NCBI GenBank assembly: GCA_009617715.1
Contig: VTFK01000057.1
Span: forward strand, 930,001-994,000
Direction: 5' to 3'
DNA length: 64,000 nt
Source: Plectrocnemia conspersa
Lineage: Eukaryota > Arthropoda > Insecta > Trichoptera > Polycentropodidae
This document shows, one piece after another, positions 44,392 through 57,210 of the stretch; the first letter of the stretch is position 1, and every line of letters begins with the position of its first letter. The notes under the pieces are model-generated. The model searched no databases and was not told the origin of the DNA. It saw only the letters and a list, made by a program, of their open reading frames with translations. The position numbers were made by a program, and so were the translations under genes.

Positions 44392-44791
44392 TTAACCCTT
44401 TTATTGCCAAGCGAAATTAGGCGGTGTATGCTGAGAATGCCAAGCATTTTTTTCAAATTCCTATATTATGTATAAAAAAACTGGAAATGTAAAATAAATT
44501 CATATGGAAGATTACTTTGAGAGATGATCATACGATGATCAAGTTTGATTAAAAATATATTGAGAACCATTGATGTTGTGTGAAATGCTATTAAATACTA
44601 TTTACAAGGACAGAGCGAAACATTCGTTCTTTCATCATTCATTTTTTTGAGGTAGTGGTCCCAACATCTGGAACAGGTATACCCTAAATAAATAATATAT
44701 AAATAATAGATAAGTAGCCTAATTTTTATGATTATATAAATTGCACCGCAGTGGATTCAATAAGAAAAAACTTTTGTCCGGTAAAGGTTAA
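44392..44791. mobile_element. Possible piggyBac-type MITE, 400 bp
   Basis: The left end is TTAACCCTTTTATTGCC and the right end GTCCGGTAAAGGTTAA. They are imperfect inverted repeats with TTAA at both outer borders. The right end recurs as GTCCGGTAAAGGTTAA inside the hAT element at 59533-59548. No coding capacity. Confidence 0.45.
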
Positions 44792-44814
44792 AATTGTGCT
44801 GTTGTAATTCTAAC

Positions 44815-44855
44815 GTAACATAACAGACGTTAGCCAAAAGCGTCACAGCATGAAC
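44815..44855 (-). repeat. Diverged SINE/LINE tail fragment
   Basis: On the minus strand TGTGACGCTTTTGGCTAACG followed by TCTGTTATGTTACG is a diverged copy of the shared GCATTGGGCTAACGCCTG tail. Confidence 0.35.
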
Positions 44856-46039
44856 ACAAATCTCAAATAACAATCAAATTCTACCAATTGGAGACATGTG
44901 CTTATATAATATAACAATATATTTTGAATCAACAAATAACGCCTAAAGCTCTGACCAATATCTATTATAAGCTTAATTTTAAATTGCTGCGGTTATCTTA
45001 TACTCTACTAACACTTTTGTTCGATAAAAATCTACACGAAAAAAATAAATCAGTAGCTAAACCATGGACTAAACCTTTCAGGTAGCTATGCTTATTGATA
45101 AATTGTCCAATAAGTATGTTCTTTCAAAATCCCCGGATTTTTCCTACCAGCACTTTTTCAAGTATACTCTTCAACTTATTAAATTATATACAATAAAGGC
45201 TAAACCACAATGCGTCAAATAAGAACAATAAGAACAAATCAATACTATCCGATAGATTTTTAAAATATCAGATAGCCGTACTTATTGAGGAGTTATCAAA
45301 TATATTATGTTCTTATGCACCTCATAAGAAGTACCAACCGTGCATAATTTATCTCTTCTAAAGGGATCGCAAATAAGCGGAGCACGACTCATTTTCTATT
45401 CAAAAACATAGATAGTGATGCCGGGAAATCAACAACTGTAATCGTGACCGAGAACATGGCTGCAGTCGTCGATCATGACGGTTTAGGTCGAGAACGGAGG
45501 TGGAGCAATTCGTTGGCGCACAGCTAGCTATGCTAAGCCTACAGTATATTGTAGCTAAGTGTCACTTATGGGCTGGTGGATAGCCATAAGAGCATAAAAA
45601 TAGGGTAGGAACATCTAGAGTACATTTACCCTTGCTCTTCCATTCAATACTTCAAACAATACTCTGGAACGCAAGCTCTGGCAAGAAACTTCGAATTATG
45701 TACGTTCCATATTAAAGTGTTTTTTACAGTATACTAATAAAGGCAACTCGAGGGAATCATATCCCAGCATGCTTTTCATGAATTTTGTGTGAAATAATAA
45801 TAAATAATATTTAGATTCGAAACATTTTATATACATTTTCTAAGTAAGCCAATTACATTATTTGGCAATGAGACTAGAGAATATGCTCAATAATACTGCA
45901 AAATATATTATTATACAAGGCTTATTAATTGATGCGATAAGAACTATTTTAATATCTTAGAGGATTTATTACACATGTTTTTTATTGTATATTCTGATAA
46001 AATTGTAGTCTTCTTGAAATAGGACACCCAAATATGTTT

Positions 46040-46545
46040 CTACTTATGAGCTATGAAGCACATTCTTATCCATTTTATAATCAAATGTTTTCACTCTTGA
46101 AAATATCATAAACTGGCATATCATACAGAACGCAAATCTACGTTCCGTATACGGAACAAAGGTGAGCATCTTTGACGCTGTATCGCAAATTTTGGAGAAA
46201 AAAAAAATGTGCATAGAAAACCTCCATTCTTGTCCAAACGTCACGAAGTATTTTTGCTTAAAACACATCCGCCTAAACTGTAAGAAAATTCCGCTAGGCA
46301 GGGGTCTCTGAAAAATGTGACAACGTGACATTTAACGATGCTGAAAGCTAGTCGATTGTCAATTGACTATTTCCACAGCGAATTCAAGTTTTTATATAAA
46401 AAGAGTTAATCCGAATTTGTGCAAATACGAAACACTTCCAGTTCATCATCAGGTAATAAAAGTAAGTCGGTAATAAGGAGAAAAAAGGGATTCCTGTGGT
46501 ACTCCAGAATTAAGTACCCCCAAAGACAACTCAAAACAGCGCAAT
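46040..46545 (-). pseudogene. LINE reverse-transcriptase remnant
   Basis: Read on the minus strand, 46535-46470 gives LNSGVPQESLFSP (conserved form SGVPQGSxLSP). 46290-46160 gives KYFVTFGQEWRFSMHI and ASKMLTFV (compare [13 protein letters not shown] in the LINE at 27061-27426). The order is correct for a minus-strand LINE. The YADD region between is destroyed. Confidence 0.6.
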
Positions 46546-48249
46546 TTAAGACAGTTTAAGTAACTAAAGATATTAAATAAAATTAAAGAAATAACTGCAA
46601 AATTAATATTAAATTAATGGAAGCAATAACTAAAGCCAGTTCTTAAAAAATATATATAACTTCTTAATTATGGTGATTGGTTAAACTGCATTTAATAAAT
46701 ACATAAAATTACATCGTTGGCTTATAACTATGCAAACAAAAAAATTACTGAAATAAGAACATAAACTTGAGAATGTCGTGAGCAGCTAAAGTATAGCATA
46801 CACGATAATTTTACGACTTTCGCACAATTTTAATAATATTTATTATACTCATAACACAGCGATGAGTAATCCCTGCATTCGAGCCCAATATCGCGTGTTT
46901 ATAATTTTTCTTCTACACGAAAAAAATCACATAAATATCGTTTAACATTATAACACACAACAACCACCGCCGATCGGTTATTACAGTGTTTTCAAAACGT
47001 TTCGACACAAAACGGCATGATTAATCGCCGGCTATTCTCAAAAGGTGAACTGTCTAGTGGTCGCGGGTTCATCCACATCAATCACCCGGCTAATTTTCCT
47101 ATGCCTCGTAATCACATCATATACTTGTCTGTTACGCGTTAAAAGTCATTTTTTATAGCTCACATAAGTGGTCATGTGTATTGTATGAGAAAATCAGGCG
47201 CGAAACGATCCGAATCGAATGCACAATTTGGCGTTTAATCGTCCGAGATCGAATTATTATTACATTATTAGTGTTATTGTGGTCTTTAGTGTTTCTACAC
47301 GACGCCGTTGAATTATGCAGAATGAAATTTACAAGAACAGGAGATACGACTTTGCCCATTTGGCTCACGCTCGCTTTGAAACGAGATCGCGAAAACGTGA
47401 TACATGTATAAAAACATGTAAAGAAGACATACTCTGAATGCTTTCGATTGGGCACAAAATTAAAATTAGGTACCGTGAAAGAAATTTAAAAAAAAATAAC
47501 AACGTTATTTTCTTCATTATTTAACTTGACATTTTTTTATATGCAGATATCATATTAAAAATTAAATTAAGTTCAGAATACGTAATTACTTGTAAAACCA
47601 TATATGTTGATGTCAATAGGCAATAAGATTTTTTACGTACAGATAAAATCATATACTGATTTCAAACATATTATTATATTTTCTCGTACGTGCTGTATTT
47701 TACATAAATTTATATTTAAATCAGGCTAATCAAAATTTGAAGCATAGTGAATTTGATTTAACATAAAATTTGTACAATCTAGCAAAAAATAATTACAGAT
47801 TTTTTTTTGCAAAAATGACTAATTTTCACTTTTTTAGTAATAAACAAATTAAATATGTACTTAAATCATTTTTGCACAATAAAAGATATTGATAAAATTT
47901 TGTCAAAAAAATTACTAACGATATCTGAAAAAATAGATTTATTGGAAAATATTATTAGCAAAGTTGTATTAGTAAAATTATTGTCAGTATAGTATTATAT
48001 AAAATAAATAAATAAATTATATTCGTAAATTTAATTTTTAGTATCCAAAGTTAGTTTAACAAATATATTTATATAAAAATATAACTTTTAAATGAGACAT
48101 TTTACATTCCAAAAATAAGACAAAGCTTAATAAGCTAACAAAGTAGCAAAAAATAGGATCTGTAAATATTTGTCAAAATGTATACATTTTTAAAAGCGTC
48201 AAAAGATTTAAGTAACAAACATTTCACGTTTTTTCGACGAATCCAATAC

Positions 48250-48810
48250 CTCTACGCATGCGAGAGATAAACATGAAAAAATTCACACTGATCCATCCGA
48301 TTGCCTAATTTCCAATCCTCCCTAACGATCATCATTACGCCTTTATTTAGCTCACATTTGCGCGCTCGTTTAACGATATCCTATTATGTAAATTTTCAGT
48401 TACGCTCGCTCGCGGTCACGAAAGTAGTGTTGCCGAAAAAATATCGCGCCAAAACATATATTTATCGTAATGCGCGAATTCGATCCCCCATTGTGTAATT
48501 ATCGTCGATTAAATTATACACATTGTTTAGTTACAGTATTATATCGTGGTGGAAATGTCTCGTTTTTTGCGCGTCCGAAAGTACCGCAAATCGGTCGCGG
48601 CGATGATGGCCACACTCTCTTTCCCGCTGTCACTGGTCGCAAACCGGTCGGCGCGCGAGCCGGAAAAAATGTAGATCACCGTTACCGGAAGTCAGGGGTA
48701 CGAGAACCGCGTCCGCGCAACTTGGCTCGCTCGTAGCGAATGAGAGAAATGCACCGGTGAGGCGGGTGGACGCACTGGCCAGGTGCTCCCAAAGCGGGGA
48801 CGCAATGCAA
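48250..48810. promoter_or_regulatory. CpG-rich island, candidate promoter or first exon
   Basis: This is the most CpG-dense stretch in the window, with GCGCGCGAGCCGG, ACCGCGTCCGCGCAAC, CTTCCGG, TTGCGCGTCC and GCATGCG motifs. A 40-codon frame (MSRFLRVRKYRKSVAA...) and longer overlapping frames on both strands exist but none is recognised. It may be the promoter of an unseen gene, an alternative distal rhophilin promoter, or a regulatory island. It lies 7.6 kb upstream of the proposed first exon. Confidence 0.4.
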
Positions 48811-48889
48811 GATGATTTATAGATCGAAAAAAAGAGCGAAAGATTGACAATACATAAGTAAAAATCAAGCAACACAACTATAACTATCT

Positions 48890-49440
48890 GACAAGCTCAT
48901 TGAAAAGCTCAGTGGATCGTGTTCTCGAGTCCTGACCGTAACGCTCTAGAATAAGGGACGCAATCGCGACTCTATTACACTTCGCCAAGCATTGCTCGAT
49001 TATCAATCCTACCCTTTAGTAACTTTAAAAAGCAATGAATTGTTTTTCACCACTCCTAGCAAAAATGCACTATCCTCTATAACAAAAATAAGTACATCGC
49101 TTCGCTAAAATACATTACAAACTAACGTATTGTACAGAGCTCGAATGGCGATGATCTTACTAAAATTTCTATCTCTGCTTAAACATCACTCGTAAATATA
49201 AAACAAACAACAATTACTACCTGACATGCTAAAAGTTTGTCAAGCAACTCCAGATATTTTTTGCAAGGACAAGGAATAAGCATTTCTACGAATATTCTGA
49301 AACACTCCAGATTATCAGCATATAATTAATTTTATAAGCTCTCAATTGCCTCACGTATTTCATTGATAAAGAAACGAAAGAACAGAAAATACTCGTCGGA
49401 GTTTTTTCGTTTACAAGATAACAAGTACCTCGTTAGCGAC
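48890..49440 (-). pseudogene. LINE reverse-transcriptase and C-terminal remnant
   Basis: On the minus strand 49400-49300 gives RRVFSVLSFLYQ and, after stops, a degraded YADD region with SGVFQNIRRNAYSLSLQ. 48980-48895 gives SRVAIASLILERYGQDSRTR and STELFNELVR, the C-terminal part. The element is of the same general type as 26528-27840 and heavily decayed. Its 3' end borders the CpG-rich island. Confidence 0.5.
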
Positions 49441-49946
49441 GATAGAGATCAATATAAATCTGCATATTATTAAATATATAGCCACTCAAAATATGCATGA
49501 AAACATTTTAGTACCGCTCAGATTCTGAAACGCAATAGCGTACGACTTAAAAAGCTCGACGATGTAATTCATATAACAAAGACGCTATAGTACATATTTT
49601 TAAAGTTCCTAACAAAAATAATGTTGTACATTTATTATGAGAAAGACATTCGATTCAATTAAATAAATTTATTGTCTGTTAACAAAAGATCGGGACATTC
49701 AGTAAAACCTAAAATGGTTCATTGATATAATTTTTATATATTTATTATATTATATCTTTGACAAAAAGGCAAAAGGATATGCGGGATTTTAATATTCTTC
49801 CGCCAGTGAATACAGAATAAAGATAGGGAATTAGCTCAAGACAGGCAGTTCAGATTTATTCCATCGCAGTTCAACAGAGCAGTTTATACAAGAGCAGTCA
49901 TTAGTAACATAAAATTTAAACCTGATTCTAGACAATCTTACCAGTA

Positions 49947-50157
49947 GAGAGAAAATATATATTTGCCCGATTTTTAACTATTCGTTATTCGAATATTTGT
50001 TTTAGTTCTATTGAATAAACTCTAAAAGCAAATTGTATTGAAATACAATGTGTTTTTAGAGTTCATTCAATAAAAATTAATGTTTCAAAATATGAACTAA
50101 GATAAATATTAGAATAACAAATAGTTAAAAAAACAAGCAAATATATATTTGCTCTTC
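49947..50157. repeat. Long AT-rich inverted repeat (hairpin) of about 210 bp
   Basis: The sequence folds back on itself around 50040. Paired blocks are AAATATATATTTGC, TTTTTAACTATT, GTTATTC.AATATTT, TTAGTT, ATTGAATAAACTCTAAAA and TTGTATT with their complements on the right. The right arm carries an extra segment of about 20 bp. It ends in GCAAATATATATTTGC, itself a perfect palindrome. There is no coding content. It is unrelated in sequence to the GC-apex palindromes. Confidence 0.85.
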
Positions 50158-50384
50158 AAATATTTAGCTTAGTCTCTATTGGTTATTTTTTAAATATACT
50201 AGTACTACCTTTGTTGTTGAAACAAAGTTATTCCTTTTATTATGTAAAATTTATGATCTCATATTTATGTTAGTTATAATACACAAAATAATAAATGAAA
50301 AAGCATAGAAAATAATAAAAAAGTAATATTAAGCAGCTGAGGACTTTCTTAATTTGTGGTAATGTATCTTTTAAACCAACACGA

Positions 50385-50545
50385 TGTATAAATCTCTGAC
50401 TATTGACCTGAAATATCTGGTTTCGGGTCCTATATGAACTTTAATGTTTTAATATATTTTTTTATCGTGTCTGAGAGATTATTATACAATTATAATTTCG
50501 TCGATCATCACAGATTAAGTTTACCTACATTTTTTTTAATCTCAC
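50385..50545 (+). mobile_element. SINE fragment
   Basis: It contains GGTTTCGGGTCC near 50418 as a degenerate B box, GAACTTTAATGTTTTAATAT, GTGTCTGAGAGAT and TCGATCATCACAGATTAAG. The same order occurs at 62200-62310 (ACTCTAATGTTCTATAAT, GTGTCTGACAGAT, TCGATCATCCCAAATAGG). The 3' part is missing. Confidence 0.55.
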
Positions 50546-50789
50546 GCATGAATATCATGATGACTAATTTAAATCGAGCTAGGCCGTACATAGTATCGAA
50601 AATGATATAATAGAGAATATCTTGTAAAACATCAGTACGAATAATGTTTAATTATTAGTATGTCAAAAGTAATTTATTACGGTACTATTTTTTAAGTATA
50701 CCGAGTCGTAGTAATTACAACCTAAAAAAACTAAAAAAAAACAAATAAATATACTTTTTGATACTAGTTTTGAGAAATAATCAAATCCT

Positions 50790-51660
50790 ATAATTATAGA
50801 AATCAAACAATTAAAGGATTTTTTATTTCTCTAAGAATTCTATGTGAACGAAAATCGGGATTCAGAGTAATTATAAATGATTGGCTTTTAGCCAAGGATA
50901 CAAACATAATCATTAGAGCAGTTTTCATAGAGTTCAATAGAGTTTTCGAAACAATAGACAGAAACGTAATGTTGAAGAAATTAGAGAAAATCGGTGCAAG
51001 TGGTTTAATAATTATTTTAAAAAAAAATAAAGCAAAAATTTATTTAATAAAATATTTTTTCGTCAAAGAGAAAATAATATTTCAAGGTGTACCACAGGGG
51101 TCTAAATTCGGACCATTTCTGATTAAATTATATATTAATGATATAATTCTTAATATAAAAAAATGTAAAATACATCTGTTTGGGGACGACACATTAATAT
51201 ATTGCATAATGTTAAAGAAGTTGTAGATAATTTAAATAGTAAATTAAGTATAATAAAAATATGGTTAAAAATAATGTATTTAAACTAAATGTATGTTTAT
51301 TAATTATAAAAATATGTTAGATAATAATATAAATATTAATAACATAGATAAATATTTAGGAGTATTTGCAGATGAAAAATTAAATTTTGAAGAACATTGT
51401 AATTACATATTTAAAAAAAAATAGTAGAAAATATATGAGAAATATGTTGAGTATAAATAAAAAAAAATCTACAATAGTATTATATTGCCGCTTTTAAATT
51501 ATTGTCTAACAATAGTATATATGCTTAATAAATAAGATAAAACAATGTTGCAAAAAATATAAATAAATTATTACAGCCAACTCAATCAAATCAAGTATTA
51601 TATATTGTCTTAAAGGACTATAGCTACAATCATTAACAACAGAAACAATTTCCCAAATCA
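50790..51660 (+). pseudogene. Non-LTR retrotransposon reverse transcriptase, decayed
   Basis: The frame reads FIEFNRVFETIDRNVMLKKL (the first catalytic Asp block; usual form DFxRAFETxDR, Asp changed to Glu), then FQGVPQGSKFGPFLIKLYIN and HLFGDDTLIYC. GDD in place of ADD keeps both catalytic aspartates. Downstream KYLGVFADEKLNFEEHCNYI matches the thumb region. Frame breaks near 51220 and later make it non-functional. It is a different LINE lineage from the jockey-like element at 21740. Confidence 0.75.
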
Positions 51661-51984
51661 TGAAGTAATGATTGTAAAGATTTGTTTATTTTTTTTTCCG
51701 TTCCTACTGAATTACAAATTCCATTACAGAACTTGCTAATGCAGAATCTATCACTCAGATGTAAAACATAGAAAGTACGAAAAACTACATGACTCGCTTT
51801 TCACTATGATGTACAGTATATTGTATAATTAAATCAGAATCACAGCTGTTAATCACTGATATCCCAATGCAAATTAATTTTTGTAGAACTTTAACTAGGA
51901 ATCTATTTTAAAACACTTGCTTTTGCTTTCTTTTGAGGATTTGGTAAAAGGTGACATTAAATTATCATGAAACAGATTCATATA

Positions 51985-52365
51985 TAGCACTGCTACAGCC
52001 TTACTTGAGATATGCTTTTCCACGAAATTTTGTACTGTTTTCCACATTATAGATATCCCTAATCTCATTTGAAGTAAGGGTTCATGAGTATTCTCTTAAT
52101 AACCCCACACCATACTTTATCAATATCTTGGGGCAGCTCTTGATGTGGAAATGATTTTTATAAAAGTCTCTGAAGGTAAGATTTGCTCCTTCATTACTAG
52201 AAATAATGATTTGGTGTAAAGTTTTTTGACATTTGAAATGATTTGCTGATCTATGGGTTGGAGTAATAAAGTAGTGATGGGAAAAATAAACTTGCTCTCA
52301 ATGAAAGTATCTTCAAGGTCTAGAAAATGAGCAGGAGCATTATCTAATAACCAACAAGATTAAAG
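51985..52365 (-). pseudogene. Second Tigger/pogo transposase fragment
   Basis: On the minus strand the frame reads CWLLDNAPAHFLDLEDTFIE, FIFPITTLLLQPIDQQIISN and VKKLYTKSLF. These are the second and third acidic blocks of the DDE_1 domain (family: LLxDNAPxH and TxxLQPMDQGxIxxFK). Stops follow. No terminal repeats were found. It is more diverged than the copy at 25200-26297. Confidence 0.75.
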
Positions 52366-53239
52366 TGGCAAATTATATTATAAAAGGTGTCTTAACTGCA
52401 AGAAGAATTATCAGCTCGATTGAGGAAAAAGTGACGCAATAGTTGCGGCTCGTATTACAAAACAGTGCTCGTTTATCAAATCAGAAATGATTTAAAAACC
52501 TGCTCGTATTCCAAAACATTTATAAAACAAGTTACTCACAATCAATAATTATTTTTAACGAGCTGTATAAATTTATTATGAGTATGTAAATCATCATTAA
52601 TTTATATTATAAAGACTAGTTAACTAATTTTATCTTCAGTTTTAATAAGCACTGCTGAAACAAATATTGGTAATATATGAATTAAATTGACCCGAAAACA
52701 GTCTAATAACTATAAATATCAACATTTTATTTTGACTACAATGGAATACGGAATCAAAATACTTATTTTAATAATTTTTATTTGATTTTATTTGGAACTA
52801 GGGATATACTTAAATTAATAAAAAAATATAATTAAAAAACAACTTGAATACAAAATTTGTTGAAAAGTATGATAATCTCTGCATTATTATAATCAAATAA
52901 ATGCTAAATGGATTGTGCCATTGACTAATATGCTCGATGAAAACGTGGCACAGGGGTTGTGTCACCGGACAGTAATAAAAATATGGTGCACATGCTGTGT
53001 ATAGTGTTAATACTATACAGGCCAATATACAATAAAAGTTATATAGTAAATAAGTATAATTTCTTAATTCAGAAACTACTTGAAATTACATTAAAAATTG
53101 AGCTAACAATGATAATGAATTTAGCTATAGTTGATTTGAATTTTGTGTGATAAAAGGCGATCTTAACTGCACTAATGAAAGCCTTCTAAAATCAATTAAG
53201 ATTTTTACGGTGCTAGATTCCAAAGAAATCTTTTTAATA

Positions 53240-53580
53240 TTTATCGGTATAAATTGAGCGCCGGTCCGTCCATCCATCAGTGTGGGAGAGCAAAGGACCC
53301 TTCTTTAGTTAAATCCCAAAACCTAGCCGTCTGAGGTAGAGCACGAGGCACTATCTAGAGACCTGGAGGGTGATGTTATTAATACGCAATGCAATTACAA
53401 TGCTGGCTAGCCAGCGAGATCCTGTCTCCCTGAGCGGTCGGAAGAAAAAGTAATATATCTCCAATAACATATTTAGTACTACGGGAAGGGAGGGTATGGA
53501 ACCGCTCACCCGGCCGTCACAAGCTGAGTGCCCGTCCGAAGGGTTGGACTCGTAGGGCCTACGGCAGTGGTGCATGATTG
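53240..53580. other. GC-rich block of unknown origin
   Basis: Abruptly GC-richer than its surroundings. It contains GCGCCGGTCCGTCCATCCAT, a perfect 14-bp palindrome GCTGGCTAGCCAGC at 53402-53415, CCCGGCCGTCAC and GGGCCTACGGCAGTGG. A 74-codon minus-strand frame is unrecognised. The sharp borders suggest an inserted element, for example a retroposon 3' region or an LTR, but no signature decides it. Confidence 0.35.
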
Positions 53581-54559
53581 CATGTTTTCAAAAATAAAAT
53601 AACATAAACGAAATTAATTATTTTTTAACGCATACACAGGCATTGCTTTAAAACACATTAAAAGTAGTAATTAATAATATTTTATTGAACTGGCCATTGA
53701 AAAGGGAGCCAAATAAATAAATATTTCATGCAAAAATGTGTTTAACTAACATGTCTTAACAATTTGCGATATTTTTTATATATCAAAAAATACTTCAATA
53801 TAATAACATTCTAGATTATGTAATCAAACATGTTCTTTTAATTGTCAAACTTTCCTATCATCAAACAGAATATATTACGTATATTTTTTTAATTAATTGC
53901 AGTGTTTTGCAATACACATAAACGTCAAGTTTACAGTTGATTTTTGCTAATAATATTCAAAAAATATATTTCTATTTTAATTCTGGCTTTTTATTGCTAA
54001 TTACTTTGTCCAACATTAGTCATATTTTACACCTAAAATATCTTTATTACAATAAAGCTTAAAATTCGGCATTTTTTACCAATGAATGTATTTACATTTT
54101 TAAGCACACATCAAAGAAAACCTATTTACACAATAAAAATAAAGGTGTAACTAACGCGTGACCTCCCATTGTGTTTGTCCAAAATATTATCATATTTCTC
54201 CTATGAATAAATTAACATTTAATTAAATAACACATCATCAAATTTCAGTTAAATATTAGATAAAGAAGACACAGATAATATATTCATAATCGTTTAAAAT
54301 AAATTATATCAAACATTGATGACAAAATATATTTTTCTAATTGTTTTTTTTTAAATCAACCATTCACATAAGTGTTCAATAAATTAAATCACCGTTATTC
54401 TTGATATGTAACATAGCTTGTTAGTATCTACATTCGAGCGAACAACAAACTACTCACCAGCAATTACACAGAAATAAAAACGCTACGCCTCAACGGAATC
54501 ACTTATTAATTGTGAAGTATTGTAGCTGTACTTTTATGCCTGTGTTAATTAATTATCTA

Positions 54560-54690
54560 GTCTAGTGCGAATACAATGGCAAACGGCAGAGGGGTCGCGA
54601 CCCGCAGATCGAGCGCCTCTGATCGAGGAAGTGAACAGCAGCAGTGCGAGTCATGAGCAAACAGTTAACCTTTGAAGAGCGCCGAATCCA
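54560..54690. other. Small GC-richer patch
   Basis: It includes the 12-bp palindrome GGGTCGCGACCC (54592-54603) and a GATCGAG(CG)CCTCTGATCGAGG near-repeat. No open frame of interest. Possibly a regulatory site. Confidence 0.25.
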
Positions 54691-56486
54691 TCCGAGATAA
54701 CCATCGTTAATATTATTCCTCTTAATCTTAATCGGTAGTTTAGCTCAATTTATATTATTTAAAAAGTTAATAGATGTAATTAATTGTTAAACATAAATAT
54801 ATTAATTTACAAATGCATTGCTATTGCATTTAACTACTATAACAGTTAATTTTTTTTAATTATAAATTTACAATTAAATTTTGGTTTTACGATTTTTTAT
54901 CATAAAAATTGTCATTTTAAGGCAATATTTTAAATTTATGGGTAGACGTTCGCAGTGCGACGCAAAGAAGCGTAAAAAAGTTCGGCTTGGTTGATCACAA
55001 GAATAATGAGCTTAAGTATTTTTTACAACATACATATGTATACATAATATACGTTTTAAATTTGTCTGCAGTTGTATGCATAATATTTAAATATAAAAAA
55101 TGTTAATAATTTTATTAGGTAAAATCCTTCAAAGATACTTTGTTCATTACCACAACTATTTATTGTATTTCGTAGGGCATTCAAAAGTATCCCAAAACAA
55201 AGTGTAAGTTGCTTAACTTCACAAATAGATAAATATTACTTGACTATCACAGTTACACTCATAACAAAATGACATGACAATTCCATTGTCACTGAATGCT
55301 ACACTCTAAAATATTAATAATAATAACACTCTAAAATATTTATTTCTATTAATTAATAAATTCGTAATATTTATTAATTAATACTGAATTAAACACACTG
55401 TATTTTTACCCTACGTGATATTCGTTCATTAATAAGCAACTCTAATAAATATTGAAAATGTTTTACATGCTGTATCTATACATATATAATGTCGCTCATA
55501 TAAACGAAATATATCGGTTTATTGTAACATATCTTTATTAACATGTAGCTATTAAAAATATATCTACAGATAATTATTACTCATTATAATAACAGTTACT
55601 GTAAATACTTATAGCTTTTCCAGAACTAGAAAATTAATAGCGCATTATTAAAGTATTTATTTTTTAATAACTCAGAACCTATAAAACTTTTTAGAGATAC
55701 AATAAAGTAAAATTTCTCAAAAGCGATTTCCTGAATAATAAATTTATTTTTATTTACAAATTAAATTAGAGCTGAATTTATTCGTTCAGTAAAATTGTTT
55801 GATTTTTGTCATTAGTTTCATTAAATGGTCAGTCGTAAAACGCTCAATAATTATACAATAGAGTTTGCTTTTTTTATATAACTTTACATTTTAAAATCAA
55901 ACAAATATAACCATTTAAATTAAATGTTGTTTTTTTTACAGATAATGGTTTAAAATATTTTTATAATAAAAATCACAAAATATTCTTTGAATATTTAATA
56001 TTTAATAAAAATAAAAAGTTTTGCTATTATAAAGAGGTAAAAAAAACGTAATTTAAACAAGGGCGCATTATTAATAAACTCTTGATAGAAATCGCCAATT
56101 AAACAAAACGAGATATTAAAATATGAGTAAAAACAACACCCCTAAAAAAACGAGGATAGCTTCAATCAATATAATAAATATTTTGGTTGAATTTTATTAA
56201 CTCTCTGTGTCTTATTTAAACGCGTAAAAAATATATGGACATCTCATTCTCATTTAACTGCATTAAATAGACTGTGAAGCCAATGGAAAATATATTGCCA
56301 TCATGTAGAAGGGGTGTTTATTAAAGGGCGAACCGGTTGACTACATGGCTCAATTGGTTAAGATAAACCCGTTCACTATTCGTAACGTATTTTACATATA
56401 CAAACTCGGAAACAAAGGAGCAGAAAGATCAGTTCTTCGAAAACTCACGACTACTAGATACTCTAATCTAAATATATTCGACCGTT

Positions 56487-56526
56487 TATTTTACTATAAG
56501 TAATTTTTCATACTTATAGTAAAATA
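56487..56526. repeat. Perfect 16-bp inverted repeat with 8-nt loop
   Basis: TATTTTACTATAAGTA, loop ATTTTTCA, TACTTATAGTAAAATA. It could form a stem-loop. No gene ends beside it, so a transcription-termination role is not supported. Confidence 0.8.
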
Positions 56527-56884
56527 TTTTTTAATATTAATATATATTTTTACTGACTTTTCCTCATTTAATTAGCAATGTGAGATTTTTTAAATTAAAT
56601 GCGTGAGCGAGCAATTTACAGAAACGCTACGCAAACAGCAATCATTCTTGTGACGCTGTTTATATTTTTAAACGTTTTGTAACAAACGACTAAAGCGATT
56701 TATCGCAATGGAAAAATGCTTAAGAATAATCTAATACAAAATATCCGTCAAAAGACGCTTTCACTGAAAAAATCAAAGGCTGATTTACTAAATCCATTAA
56801 TTAAAATATGAACAAAACGTGTGTGGGTCGATTTGTACGTAATAAATTTCATCGAGTAATTATTCTGCTCTGCGTTGGTGTTAC

Positions 56885-57210
56885 AGTGGATGGGTCCCTT
56901 GGCCTTGGGCCTCGCTAAGGCCCCCTCTGGGGCCTTGCCGCTTGGGGAACCACGAACAATTCGCCTGGACGCTTTCTTCCTACGGAGACCTTGGAATGAC
57001 GTATTCGTGACGAAACATACGAATATATTAAATGATTGAAGTCAACTTATAATGAACTAGAAGAAGATCTTTCAATTAAAAATTACCCGATGGATGTAGA
57101 ATAATTTTGAATCCATTTAGTACCATTTTGAAGAGGCAATGCATGATCCTACATGAGAGCGATCCCAGGCCCTGGGAAAACAATGATTCCGGGCCTCACG
57201 ACAAAAATGG
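56885..57210. mobile_element. Possible DNA-transposon remnant with GGCC-rich end
   Basis: TTACAGTGGATGGGTCCC followed by CTTGGCCTTGGGCCTCGC and AAGGCCCCCTCTGGGGCC stands out against AT-rich flanks. CAGTGG starts with GGCC-rich terminal sequence are common among hAT and related non-autonomous elements. A second GGCC-rich stretch (CCCAGGCCCTGGG, CCGGGCCTCACG) at 57168-57200 could belong to it. Target duplications were not found. Confidence 0.35.

Noticed and set aside
48470..48877. Coding genes in the CpG-rich island
   Set aside because: Open frames occur in several phases on both strands, as expected from high GC with few stop codons. None shows a recognisable domain.
56487..56526. Transcription terminator
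   Set aside because: A perfect stem-loop, but no gene ends nearby and intrinsic terminators of this kind are a bacterial feature.
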